This document shows positions 24,560-36,464 of a stretch of DNA of 64,000 nt, piece by piece (the stretch's first letter is position 1; each line of letters starts with the position of its first letter). The notes under the pieces are model-generated. The model had not been told where the DNA came from. It did no database searches and was given only the letters and a program-made list of their open reading frames with translations. The DNA is taken from the NCBI GenBank assembly GCA_033439265.1, contig JAVTVX010000030.1, forward strand, positions 9,063,774-9,127,773, read 5' to 3'. The DNA is from Dillenia suffruticosa. Its lineage: Eukaryota; Streptophyta; Magnoliopsida; Dilleniales; Dilleniaceae. A program made the position numbers and the translations under genes.

Positions 24560-25260
24560 ACCAGATGCTCAAAATATGTCAAATTCTCCCTAACCTACAG
24601 GACTAATGACTCATGATGCGGGAAGGATCGTGAACATACTTCTGAAGCATGGAAACATGGAAAGCAGGTTGTACTGTCTTTAAATCTGTTGGAAGAGCTA
24701 ACTGGTAAACAGAAGTGCCAACTCTAACCAGAATCTCAAACGGCCTGACATATCTAAAATTGAGCTTCCATCACTTCTTCCCAAACATAACAACTCCTCT
24801 GGTTAGTGAAACTTAGAGCAACACTTCGTCCCCAACTTCAACCTCCAAATCTGGATGTCTCTGATCAGCATATTTTCTCTATCAAGTCTACGCGGTCCTG
24901 AGTTTCCTAACCTTCTGTATGGTCTCTCGAAGGTAAGTGGGTCCTACATTTGGTCCAAGCTGTGCATACTACGTGTCTCACCAACCTCATCCCAGCAAAG
25001 CAGAGTTTGGTCTCTTCGACCGTAAAATGCCTCAAAGGGTGCCATGTCAATACTGATAGCTACTGTTATAAGCAAAGCCAATCAACATCAAGTGATCTGC
25101 CCAAAGCTCTAAAACACAAGTTCTTCACATATCCTTCTGAATCGTCCTCTCCATTTGGCTATCGGGACAAGGATAATAGGATGTAGAGAAACTGTTATTA
25201 ATGTTGTCGCAGCTGTCGTGATGAACTACAGTCTTTCAGGGTTTGTCCCATCCTACCAGG
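24560..25260 (-). pseudogene. Ty3/gypsy integrase C-terminal relic
   Basis: Minus-strand translation with frame changes gives the end of a gypsy integrase. It shows AYNSSYQ near 25050, a degraded 'PYEALYGRR' region, YADQRHPDLEVEVGDEVLL near 24850, and YQLALPTDLKTVQPAFHVS near 24680-24730. The order and motifs fit chromovirus-type pol (integrase core end followed by the GPF-like segment). RT, RNase H and LTRs are not found nearby, so this is an isolated fragment. Several stops and frameshifts interrupt it. Confidence 0.8.
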
Positions 25261-26386
25261 AAAGTTCGAGAGGTCTGCTGGACAATCCATAACTCTCTGT
25301 ACATTGGGTCTCAAGATGCACTAGTAGCTGCCTATCCAGTACCGGAGGATGAGGGAAATAGCGTGGACAGTCGGCCAGAGTTGGTGATGGTTATCTAGCA
25401 TGCTGTTTGTCATTCACACAATTTAGGATCAATAGTAGAAAATTATGATAAAGTCTAGCAGATTATAAATGTCTCTTATGTAGGCACTGCAATTCAAATG
25501 AGTGTAAGCTTAGGAAGTTTGTCCATATGGTTATGCGAGATATAATTTTTTTTTTTAAATTATGGTTATCCACCCATTTAGTTGGTGATGCGTGTTTAAT
25601 AAAAAATGGATGGTAGGAGCTCTAAATACAGCATTGCAAGTTTGGAAAATCCATCAAGCAAGCATAATATGCCTCCAGATACTGCATTGCAAATCTGGTA
25701 AAATCTATCAAGCATAATAGGCCACAAGCTATGTGCTCTGTCTACGTATAGTGGTCACATTTTCTATTTTGATCTGTTATGTATTTTGTTCTTTGTAATA
25801 TAGCTTCAACTAATCTGTATCATTGAAAATGAATTAAATAATTTTTTGAATTTCAAATAGAAATGAGAATGCAAGTCTTCTTGCCTCTTGTGATTTTCTG
25901 GTCACTTTGAATACGTGTGTAGGACTATGATGGTAGTTATTAAGGTTGTTCCATTTCGCTCCTCCTTCCATTTGTTTTTATCCCCTAACCATATCCCTCC
26001 TTCCCCATTGTCATTTTTAGAGCATTCTACGGCGAATTGTCAAGACAATATGACCAACTCAATCACCCTGCCCTTCAGAACCCAGCACATTTGTTTTGAG
26101 GGACCCTCAACTTGATCTACTATTGATAGAGAACTCATAAAAATGGTGGCCGGATTATGATGATTATACCTAATGCAAATGGAGGTTTTCCCTCTCATTT
26201 GAAGGATCACTGCTTTAACCATAATGCGATTTTACAGATGACATTTTCCTTGTATTTTCATGGAAAGCCAAACAAAACAAGAACTCAGATAATAGCAACA
26301 TATACTTTATCGATTCACATACGAATAGTCTCTAAGAATTCCCGGCAAGCTTTTACAGATTCCCAAGAGTTTTGCATTTATTCAGA
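25261..26386. other. Region downstream of GABA-T, with a short tandem duplication
   Basis: This contains the likely 3'UTR of the GABA-T gene (immediately left of 26387, extent unknown). An imperfect tandem pair of about 45 bp (25628-25673 and 25681-25723) is centred on gcattgcaa and atcaagca. No other gene is recognised. Confidence 0.5.
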
Positions 26387-29300
26387 CTATTTCTGCTGGG
26401 ACTTCAGTTCCTCCACTCTTTCTTCTGTTGCCTTCAGTGCTTTGCCATAGATGCTTACCAACTGAATCCAAAAACAACAAAGGATAAGGCCAAATATTAA
26501 TCATAACTAGTGGGGCCTATACAAATAAACATTCAATCACAAATCTCTAATAATACATAATCATCTCAAGTCAGCTCAAATTTCAAATGTCATTCCCTCT
26601 CCCTAGAAATAATATTTCCATTATCCATTAGCCCCATATCAGCGCTAGACACCCTTGAGGCAACATTGGATAACACTAATGTCTTGCAGTGCCATGCAAC
26701 AAGCTAGGTGCTCAAGTGAGAGTGAAGTAAAGCACCCAAATAAGAACAATTTCAATGTGGAGTCCAGATGCACATTGAAATTCGAGGGCAACAAAAGAGT
26801 ATACAATAGTCACACATTATGATTAGCAACCAGGATGAGAATGGTTAATTCCAACATCTTCCTGATTTCACAATCTCCACCCATGGATTCAGAATGTGGT
26901 TTTATTTATTTATTTTTCTTGAGGTTTCTCATCTATTTGATCACCGTTCCCAACAGAGAAGGGGCTTGTGGTCATCATAATCGGGTCTCTAACGACCAAG
27001 TTCTTTAGTATATACATATGTATGTCCATATAGACAAAAGACTAGTGAAGAAATAAATTTGAACTAATATATCAAAATATGGATAAAGATACTAAAAAAA
27101 ATGAAGACAGAAAGAACGTTAAAACTTTTTATGTGACATTTGTTGTAAAATCTAACCAGAAGTGATAATCTAATTAAAACTCAAATTTTTATGTGACATT
27201 TCCTCAGACGTCATTTCCTCAGCTTCCTATTTATGTGCAAAGTATTTGCCGTGTTATCACCTCAGCCATTACGTGACATTTTATCAAAATAAAGATACCA
27301 AAAAATAACTTTTTATGTGACATTTTTATGTGCAAAGTATGTACAGCCATTATTTCCTCAGCTTCCTATTTATAAACCACGGCTCACTTTAATGGTTCCA
27401 ATTTTCCATATCCTATACTTTCCTAGTCACTCTTTTTCTTTTCAATCTTACTTGTCTGATACATATATATAGCTCTTCTGTGCATTCATTCTTTGCAAGA
27501 TCTTTATAAATTTATCTCAATTTAAACTTTGCTATTTATTGTATCTAAAAGAGGTTAACAGTATGATCTTTCAAACGGAAGCTATTTGCCGTGTTACAGA
27601 TGTTCCAAAAATGTGTGTGATTAAGGGAATAACTATGAATTGGTGGATCAGATTGAACTCGAAAATAGAAAGAGTCAAACAAGTTACTCTTACACTTCCG
27701 TCAACACTATCGCTAAGTATGAATAATATTAGATACCTGCGAAATTAGATATGGTTTCTTTTTTTGCATGCGAAATTTGCAAATTTTTTAGAAACAAAAA
27801 GGCTGCAGCTCTTAGTATTAAATTGCTATAACCAATTCCCTGATTTTGTTTAATTATCCGGTCAAAATGGTTTTGTGCATTTGCAAAGCCAACATAGTTG
27901 GCTATGCTAGAATTTTGTGGCAGAAACCAGGGAATGTCCACCCCACTAGTACAAGTCTAATCCCCACCATGGAAGAAAGATATCTTTGTAGATGGCAACA
28001 AAACGAATTAGGGGCCTTTCAACCTACCTCATCAATTTCCTCAAGAGACATTATAAACGGGGGAGACATCATGATATTGTCCCCAGCAACGCGTACTAAC
28101 ATCCCATGCTTCTCACATTCTGCTCCAAAATATGCACCTATCCCTGCATCACAACAATAGGGTGTGGTAACTTTGTGTGTGCAGACAATATATTTGTGCC
28201 AGATAAGTAATGCTGCCAAATGGGAGATAGACTATGTTGAGGGATGAACAAAAACCTACTTAAGATATCAACCTGAAACAACCATAATCAGCCAAGCACA
28301 ATTAAGCTCTAATGTTTAAATTTGAATCAACTTAAGCAGCATTTTTCTTTTTATTCCCCTTTCTCTTTTGCAGGCCATATTAAGCAGTAAAAAAATTAGA
28401 AACATGAGATATCAACTTGCCCCATTCAGGAGGAAATGGATCATTTGGTGACTTATTGTTCGTGAACTCGGTGCCAAGAATTAGGCCTGTTCCTCTTATC
28501 TGCAAAAATAGATGAGGCAACAATATGAATTCTTGGATACCCGTGCATTTTTTTTTTTTTTTTGGGGTCTATTTTACCATTAGAATTTTGAAGTATTCAA
28601 GATAAGCATACCTCCCCTATAATGGGACTGTCAGCGAAGGCTTTTAAGCCATCCTGAAATTTTGGAGAAATGCTATTAACTTTCTCAACAATATTTCTTT
28701 CCCTGAACACAAAAGAAATCAGATGTGATAATACAATATAAATGCTGTTTTCAGGAGAATGTTATGAAGTGGCAACATCCTGGAAAACCAGGAACAGAAT
28801 TGAAAATTGTGGACCGTCAAAAAATACACTCACACTAGACAAGTGAAAAGATAAACTTCATACACTACATTGGTGATGTATATCCTACATGGCAAGATTT
28901 CAGACTCAAATAGCATTATCATATTCCTAATTTCTTTGGTCCGAAGAAATGAATGCCACACAACCGAGGCTGCCTCTCAACCAACTCATAGACCTTTACA
29001 ACCCTGCCGATGGAGGGAATCAATCTCAAATCTCTGGTAGGATTACCAAGAGATTTACCCACAATATGACCCCCCAGTGTTAGTTCTGCCAATACAAATA
29101 CCTAAATTGCATATTAAAGGGAAAGTCTAGTCCTTGTTGCAGATGTGTATAATGTAATTTATCTGGAAGGTCATCTTACTTAGAATGTGCAGAGGAACTT
29201 ACTTATAGATCTTAAGTGCTTCTAGTGCAACTGCACAAGAGACAGGGTGCCCAGAATAGGTAAATCCATGAGAAAAAGACCCTGAAAGTACAAAAATTAG

Positions 29301-32300
29301 CAGACAGAGAGAAGGGGGGTTAAATGGAAAACATTAGTCACCCCAGTTACAAAGCTAATACCAAGTTTATTGCTTTGAGAATGTATGACATCTGCAACTT
29401 CAGGGCTCACAAGAACAGCACCAATGGGCATATATGCAGAAGAAAGAGCCTGGGAGATCAAAATCAAAACAATAAAGCAAAAGAGAGTTTCTTAACTTCT
29501 AATGAGTAGGAAGGTTAGTATATCTCTTTATCCACCTTCGCCACAGAAACAAGGTCTGGTTTGATGTTGTATTTGTCACTGCCAAACATTGTCCCCAGTC
29601 TCCCAAATGCACAAATAACCTTGAAGATACAAATATGAAAACGTAAGAACAGGGCTTCAGGGACAGAAATAAGTGTTCATCAAATATATAGGACACAAAA
29701 GACAAAGTTGACACCTCATCAGCAATGAAAAGAATGTCATATTTTTTCACAACAGCTTGAATCTGCAAAATGTACAAATAACAGTGGTTTTTTGTGAGTA
29801 TGTCCATGAACCAATACATAAGCACGAAAAGGTTTGTACATCTGTAAATATTTGGGGTTGCTGATAGTCCAGAAACCAATTAATGCTGATTTTTGAAGTA
29901 AGAAAGTTGTAATGAAACATTGGGTAGTCTCTAATGAAATGACCACAGTCAGAAAACAAAATTTGCAATTTTTTGCGCATAATCAATGGACAGCTTGAGC
30001 ACATGGTAAAAAGTACATAAGATATCCAACAAGCATTATTACTCAAGCATTTGATGCTGTTGCTGTATAAAAATAAAATATGTAACTCTTACAGGATTCT
30101 CATCATACACAATGGAACAAGTAATAGAAGCATTTTTTTAATCTTCCTCGGCTAGTTGTGATATTATCAACATGCACATGTAATGATGGAATACAGCTGA
30201 GTATCGCCTCATTTTAATATAAATAACTGATAAATAGATCCATATCTTTTAGCCTGTCAATAGCCATTATTGGCTTTATATGACCAGAATGGTGCTTGAA
30301 GAAGAATATGAAAATTTTAAATTCTGATAAGAAAAATGAAATTTTTAGGGTCTTTATATGACGGTATAGGAAGTACTTAACTTATCAAAATAAGTAGCAG
30401 GAGGAGGAATAACACCACCTGCACCCATGACAGGCTCAGCAATGAATGCAGCAATCTGAAACAAATGGAAACATAAAGGTCACAAAAGTATTGAAAACTG
30501 TGAAGGTATGGATCCCAAAATAATTTTACATCCAATATCTACCGTCTCTGGTCCCTCTTTGAGGATAAGATTCTCCAAGTTATTTGCTAATCTGGTTGAG
30601 AATTCTTCCTCCGTCTCACCTGATGAATGTATTAGATTAAAGGTCATAACAAGATAGTCTCAAGGAAACAACATAACAATAAGATGTGTTTAATAGCAAT
30701 ATTATGGGTCACAACCTGGAAGATGATAGCGCCAATAATGAGGGCAGTCAGTGTGTAATACAAATGGAGCAGGCAGATCAAACTTCTGGTGCAATGCCGG
30801 AAGGCTGTCAACAGAATTTTCCAATTATCGAACATTATAGATCTTCAACTGATCAGTTAGTCATATTATTCAAATTACAGTCTCTATTCATATCATACCC
30901 AGAAAGGCTGGCTGCTATTAAAGTTGAACCATGGTATCTGACCATATGAAAAGAAGAAAAGTTAAGGTGTAATGCACACAATAAATTAGCATAGAGAGGC
31001 ATTAGGAAAGTAATTAAGAGCATACGATTTTGCTCGGGCTATAAATTTCTTCTTATCTGGTCTCCCAAGGGCATTGTTGTAATACCAAACCAATTTCACC
31101 TACATTGCAGAAGAAAAACATCAAAAAGCTCCAGTGTTAGTTAAAAGCCTACTTATAATTCTATTCCTATCTCAAAAAGGAGATAATGAAAAACACTTTT
31201 GATGCTTATGATAACTTAATTAGCACTATAGTCCTAAACTGTTTTACTTCACATCTATCCTGTCCTTCCCCCCCCCTAATTTATTAAAGATCATCCTCCA
31301 GTTAGGCTTTTCTGTGAAAATAATAAATTCCCACCAGACGTGTGGTCGAGTCCTGACTTCTCAATATAACATCTCAAGAAAAGAAATCAAAAGAACAAAA
31401 AGGTCCATCTTTCTACTCCTGTTAAAAAAGGAAACTGCTTATTGGATTTTTATAGAATGAAAACCTGAGTATCATTGGCTTCTGAGCCACTGTTTGTAAA
31501 GAAAGCTTTTCCCATTTTCCTTGCTGTAAACAACGCTAGCAGCTCCTTTGCAAGATCCTGTAAAAGATTGATGATGTTGCAACATCAACAACAAAATTCT
31601 CCTGGACACATACACATATCCATAGTCTCCAAGATGCTAAAAGGAAGCGTATAAAGCAACAGTGTCATTTAAGAAGACAAATTTTCCAATTTCAACCAGT
31701 TTCCTTCTGGTAAAACAATTTGAGGACAAGTGTGCTGAAAAAAAAAAGGAGCAGATGGATAAAGAAATTATAACGGCATAATCAATCAAAGGAAGTAAAA
31801 GATAAGATAATACCAAGGAGGGTTTTGTGGTACGATTCCAAAAGGAATGATAAAATGGCAAAGTATTTAACTGTGCAGTTGCCGCAGCAACTAAACGAGG
31901 TTCACTTCCTCCTGCAATAGTCATTGAATGTAAATGATACATGATGCACATTTAGGAAGCTAACAAGACTTACATATTACAAGGAAAAAGACACAAAATT
32001 GACAAAATATGGTGCATTATAAACTTCTAAAGAGTGATGGCTAAGTACCATACTACTGGCAACCAAGTTATCATGTTAACAGAAAAGAACGAGGAGTTTC
32101 TTTTACATAGTTTCGGAAGTTCTGGATTCAAAGAATATGCAGATCTAAACTAGCTAGTTTATCAAGTGGAGTCCACATATTGTCAAAATGAGAACTTAAA
32201 CTAACAGAATCAAATCAAACTTCCACATCTCAATTTCCACAGATGTAATGTTGTTCTCCTATTTGTAAAAGCAATTTCCCAATATTTAGAGGACCCTCCC

Positions 32301-33092
32301 TTAAATATAAAAGGCAGAAAGCAAGACTTAGCTCCTCAAAGGTTTTCAGGTTCCATGTACTGTGAAAAGCTTTTGTGCAGAGGTAATGTTGTTCTCCTAT
32401 TTGTAAAAGCAATTTCCCTGGATTTAGAGAACGACCCTCCCTTAAATATAAAGGGCAGAAAGCAAGACTTCATTCCTTGAAAGTTTTCAGGTTCCGCATA
32501 CAGGGAAAAACTTTTGTATGGCTTCTTTTTCCTTTTCTTTAGCCCTTGTTTCATGTATTAACGGAGTTTGAAATTGGTGAAATTGAGAAAGCAGCCTTGG
32601 GCAATGCAACTCCATTATTGTAATAGAAAACAACCGAGGGGTACATGGTTAAACCTATCGAATAAGCTAGAAGTTCACAAAGGAAATAAAACTCCACCCC
32701 CATCCAAAAAAGAAAGTGGCGAACCCAAAGTAGAAACTTGAACCAACATTCACAGTATGTGGAAGAAGTGTTTCACGACTGTGATGCCCCTTATTTTCAT
32801 TCTTTCTGCACCAGAAAATACTGTTGTTGGGATCAGCCTAATTGCATTCTTTTACCTGCAATCACTATGAATGACTCATTTAGATGATCCTTCTTTTCTG
32901 CATTGCTTGAGTTTAGATTACACCCAGATTGCTTTTCATCTCAAGTGAGTTCCCTTTTCTCTTATTTTTAACACAAGCAAGCATTGTATTATAGAAAAAT
33001 TTCAATCAAAAACTTCAACCTTTTTTCCCCTTTCACACCAGCCGATCTTTTCCATTTAGAAAAGAACTCACCCTTCTAGAAGCACATAAAAA

Positions 33093-33123
<31 letters not shown>

Positions 33124-34756
33124 AAATATTCTAACAGTTCCCTATCAATTCATCGCCAAACGAATTCCACAGTGAAGTGGAAGGATACCACATGAGTTTA
33201 TTCTACGGAGCAAACCGAGGGATCCTTATCCCTAACCAAACCATACAAGTCCAGCAACAAATCCTTTAATGTGTTTGGAACAATCCCCAAAAGACACCCT
33301 CTACCATTACGTACCTTGGAGCTCAATATACTAATTTCAGTTGGTATGGTGTAGACAAAGAAAACCATTTTGGTAAAAGCGATGTGACCAACTTCAGAGA
33401 ATAATATTCTTCCTATCAGCAGTTGCATTAGATGGTATAGTTCTGCGATTGATATTCATTCTGGTAATATAAATATCATGACTGTGTAAACACACTGAGA
33501 AATGCACTGTAGTTTAAAGTGGTGCTTCCAAGTCAATTTCTCTGACAACAAAGGCTAATGTTTCCAAGATTTGTGCAAAACATTCTTCATGAAACAATAA
33601 AGCAAACTAGCTAGATGATAGAGACATGGATGTGCAGAGAAAAGAGAAAAGACATACCTAAGGCTGTGCACCAAAGGCCAGCCAGGGTATCAAGATATTT
33701 CTTTCCATGGATATCATAAACATAGGAACCCTGCAAGCACAATGTATTCACACTTTAGTTTGTGGGATAAGTAACACAGACCAAATTCTCAAACCTAAAA
33801 GTCACTCTCCCAAGCTATGTCCAAAATACTCACTTCAGACCTCTCTATAACCAAAGGATTCAAATCAGTTGCCTGCCATCCAGCTGTAAAGGGAGCCAAC
33901 ATATCGTGCCCCTTAAACCTGGTAAAGTAAATTGACAAGAAAAAAAACATAAAATATAAGCAACCAAAAGAAGAAATACCATAGGAGACATGACAAATGA
34001 TATTATAAATGTAAATATGCAATATAAGCAATTCCACACCCCCCAGAAAGGATCGATATTACCCTTCACCAGAGTCTTCTTTCTGTGGAGAAGCCTGTGA
34101 TGAACTCCGTCTCGCAAGTACACCAGTTTGACTCAGATGCTTGTGCAAATGTTTCGATGCCACTGCATGGTTGACGTATGAATCAACCTAAAAAAAAAAG
34201 GCCCTCATGAAAATGCATTAAATAAATAAACAAAGTCCTCAGGCCTAGGGTCAGGGGAAAATTCAACCCCCCCCCCCCCGGGGCTTGCACCACCCAGGAA
34301 AGTGGGGGTGGGTCAATATTACGATTAATATCTATCAGGGCATTTTTTTTAATGAAAAAAGCATATAAATAAGACATTGGAAGAAGCACTAATAGAAGCT
34401 ACCCTTTGGGCTGGCTAAGAAGCCGTTTCAATCTTGCATATTAATTAGGGTAATTCCAGGCCTAATAGCAAAAACCCGCTTAGAGGAAAGACCCAAACAC
34501 CCCAAGTGGAAGAAGAAAGCAAAGATTGAAAAGTGATATAGACAGACAACATTGATAAACAAACCCAAAGAAGCTTTCCCAATTCCTAAATTTCCGGAAC
34601 TAGTTTTGCAACCATGGAAATGAATCATCTAGCTAAGGGAATAATAGTCAACAAAAACTCCAGAAATTAATCAAATAAATCAACCAGAATATTATTAAAT
34701 CAAAAGAAAAACACCTGAGTTCCGAAAGCGGATCGAAGCAAGTTTTTTATCACCAT
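26387..34756 (-). CDS. GABA-T: Gamma-aminobutyrate transaminase, mitochondrial (pyruvate/glyoxylate dependent)
   Basis: PLP-dependent class III aminotransferase that converts GABA to succinic semialdehyde in plant mitochondria. Nineteen coding exons (minus strand, 5' to 3'): 34715-34756, 34063-34187, 33834-33918, 33658-33730, 31814-31911, 31465-31557, 31026-31099, 30899-30937, 30716-30804, 30543-30619, 30381-30455, 29715-29762, 29536-29619, 29362-29449, 29203-29281, 28612-28702, 28421-28499, 28028-28143, 26387-26461. They total 1530 nt (509 aa), close to the usual length. Residues 1-55 are basic/hydroxylated, like a mitochondrial presequence. NSGSEAND (163-170) contributes to cofactor phosphate binding, IADE carries the PLP aspartate (D305), and the Schiff-base lysine is K334 in DLVSVAK. 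The C-terminus reads [11 protein letters not shown]. The start is the first ATG, in exon 1. Two splice oddities: intron 17 has a GC donor, and exon 11 lacks an in-frame GT donor (ends GATAAG|TTAAGT). If the latter is real, the protein is truncated. Confidence 0.95.
26462..28027 (-). other. GABA-T intron 18, with internal repeats and promoter-like block
   Basis: This 1.57-kb intron separates the last two coding exons, with donor GTAGGT and acceptor TTCAG. At 27125-27370 the words TGTGACAT (four variants), TTTCCTCAGCTTCCTATTTAT (twice) and ATGTGCAAAGTAT (twice) recur. They are followed on the plus strand by a TATA-like acatatatatag at about 27461 and a short open frame (27562-27748) that I do not recognise. 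Confidence 0.6.
32241..32521. repeat. Tandem duplication, about 2 x 139 bp, in GABA-T intron 4
   Basis: The block 32243-32380 is repeated imperfectly at 32381-32519. Both copies share taatgttgttctcctattt, gtaaaagcaatttccc, ccctcccttaaatataaa and ggcagaaagcaagactt in the same order. Both copies begin with an AG-G word and are pyrimidine-rich on the minus strand. The differences are scattered substitutions and small indels, so the duplication is not recent. Minus-strand frames across it are not coding. Confidence 0.85.
33086..33127. repeat. (AAAT)n microsatellite in GABA-T intron 4
   Basis: AAAATAAAAATAAATAAAT-type repeats run without interruption for about 40 bp inside the intron. No function is apparent. 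Confidence 0.85.
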
Positions 34757-34900
34757 CTTCCTCCTCTCTTCTCTCTCTCTGTGTGGCAATGATAGATTCG
34801 CACAAGCAGAGGGGTATGCTCCTTAAATTAAATGAATCAGCTTGGTTGGGACCTGGAGTGGACTGGAGTGGGACCTCCTTCTTGTCTATATTATACTGTT
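34757..34900 (-). promoter_or_regulatory. GABA-T 5' leader and TATA-like element
   Basis: Immediately upstream of the ATG the minus strand is GA-rich (the plus strand has a TCTCTCTCT run at about 34767-34781). A TATA-like stretch (tctatattatac on the plus strand, 34885-34896) lies about 130 bp upstream of the ATG. That would place transcription start near 34860. Assignment is from position and composition only. Confidence 0.4.
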
Positions 34901-35573
34901 AATCAAAAACATCTGTACTCATTCGATGTAATCCTAGCCGTCTATTCATTTCCTTAAATGACACAACTACCTATAATTTTGTTAATTTTACCATAACGAG
35001 AGCAGTTATGGTTTAATGGTAATTGCTCCTTTTTTAAGAATTGTTGCTCATGGTAATGATTAACGAATCTTCCTCAATTTCCAATTGCAATATTTTGGGT
35101 TCAAAATTTTGCGGCATTTGAACTGAAAGAGGAAGGTTATAGAAAAGGAATTTTTATTTCAATGATAACATTAATGGAGGATAAATTCTCTCTCGAAACG
35201 TGATTTTTCTTTCATTCAGATTTTGAATTATAATAAAATTTGATATTTATTTTGTTTAACTTTTTCGATTTAAAGATAAGTTAAAATTCAAAGTTATATA
35301 CAATATTTTTTTAAAATGTATTTTTAAGGAAAAATAAAAGTCAACTTTTTTATAAAGAAAATAGAAAAAAAAAATTGAAACAGCTGAGACAGTTTTACTG
35401 ATCTACTTTTTGTCTTTTCTTATTAAAAATGTTGGCGGACAAATTTTTCTTTGCCATTTCAAATATTATATTTTTATCATATATATATATATATTATATT
35501 CAAAAAATATTTTAAATATTTAAATATTTATAAATATTTTAGAATTATCTATGAAATTATTTATTTTATATAT
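34901..35573. other. Intergenic sequence upstream of GABA-T
   Basis: AT-rich sequence with A and T runs; nothing recognisable beyond possible distal promoter DNA of the GABA-T gene. Confidence 0.45.
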
Positions 35574-35588
35574 TATTTATGAAACTTT

Positions 35589-35765
35589 AATTTTCTTTAT
35601 TTTATATATTATTTTAGAATTATTTTCTTTATTTTCTTTTCCTTTTTATTTTTTTTATCTATATATATTTTATTCTTGTTTTTCTCTTTTTTCTTTTTTA
35701 TATAAATTTATCTCTCAAATGGCCGACCCCAAATCTTGAGAATAAGGATTGGTTTGTTGTTGTTG
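35589..35765 (+). mobile_element. Extremely 5'-truncated LINE with (TTG)n tail, 177 bp
   Basis: A perfect 15-bp direct repeat, tatttatgaaacttt, flanks the insert (35574-35588 and 35766-35780). Its 3' end reads ctctcaaatggccgacccc, then aatcttgagaataaggattgg, then a TTG tail. The LINE copy at 47755-49275 has a closely similar terminus. Target-primed reverse transcription explains the target duplication, the 3'-only content and the tail. The T-rich body upstream is LINE 3' untranslated sequence. No coding capacity remains. Confidence 0.85.
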
Positions 35766-35780
35766 TATTTATGAAACTTT

Positions 35781-36464
35781 TTTCTATCTTTTACTGATGT
35801 AGCATGTACATGATGAACACTTCATTCTCGACTCTATGAGAAATTTTGTAAAACTTTTCATTTGCTTCTTTTTAATGGAAGTTTTATTTATGAGATGACT
35901 TTGATATAAGTTAATTTTAAGTCAATTACAGTATAAAGAAATCTAATCCAAGTCTTGGAATTTCTTGCACCTTTATTTTTAAAAAAAAGTCACGTAATTT
36001 TCTTTATCAGTAACCAAATTTTATATATTATTAGTATGTGTGAATCACTTAAATGAGAATTAAAATATTCATTCCTATCAAAAATGGAAAGCAATATAAT
36101 AATATGAACTTTTAATGATGCATCATTTTAATAAAATATTACAATAAATTAAATCAATATAGGTATAAAAAAAACTCATTCTTACAAAAATAGAAATGAA
36201 TAAAGTTAAATATTTAAATCAATTATTGATTTTAACACATAATATTATTTAATAATTGATTTGATTTTAATATATAATATTTTCTAATATCGTCTCTCAA
36301 ATTCATTGTGATATAATAAAAACCATTCAAATTTGAAAGTGATGATATATCACAAAAGGGTTTTTGGATTTCATCAAATCTATCAACATTAATAAGTACA
36401 ATAATGGAAAAGTTACGATAAAAATGGCAAAACAAAGAATTTGATAAAGTAACAATAGAGGTTT
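35781..36464. other. AT-rich intergenic sequence
   Basis: No gene is seen. Short imperfect duplications of 'taatattatttaataattgattt' type text occur near 36230-36280. Confidence 0.45.

Noticed and set aside
27562-27748. Open frame in GABA-T intron 18 considered as a pararetrovirus movement-protein fragment
   Set aside because: Only a vague impression; no diagnostic motif could be seen, so no viral annotation is made (the region is kept as a finding).
34267-34280. C-run followed by G-run in GABA-T intron 2, considered as a structural element
   Set aside because: A short homopolymer adjacency without a supporting hairpin or conservation; probably simple sequence or sequencing noise.
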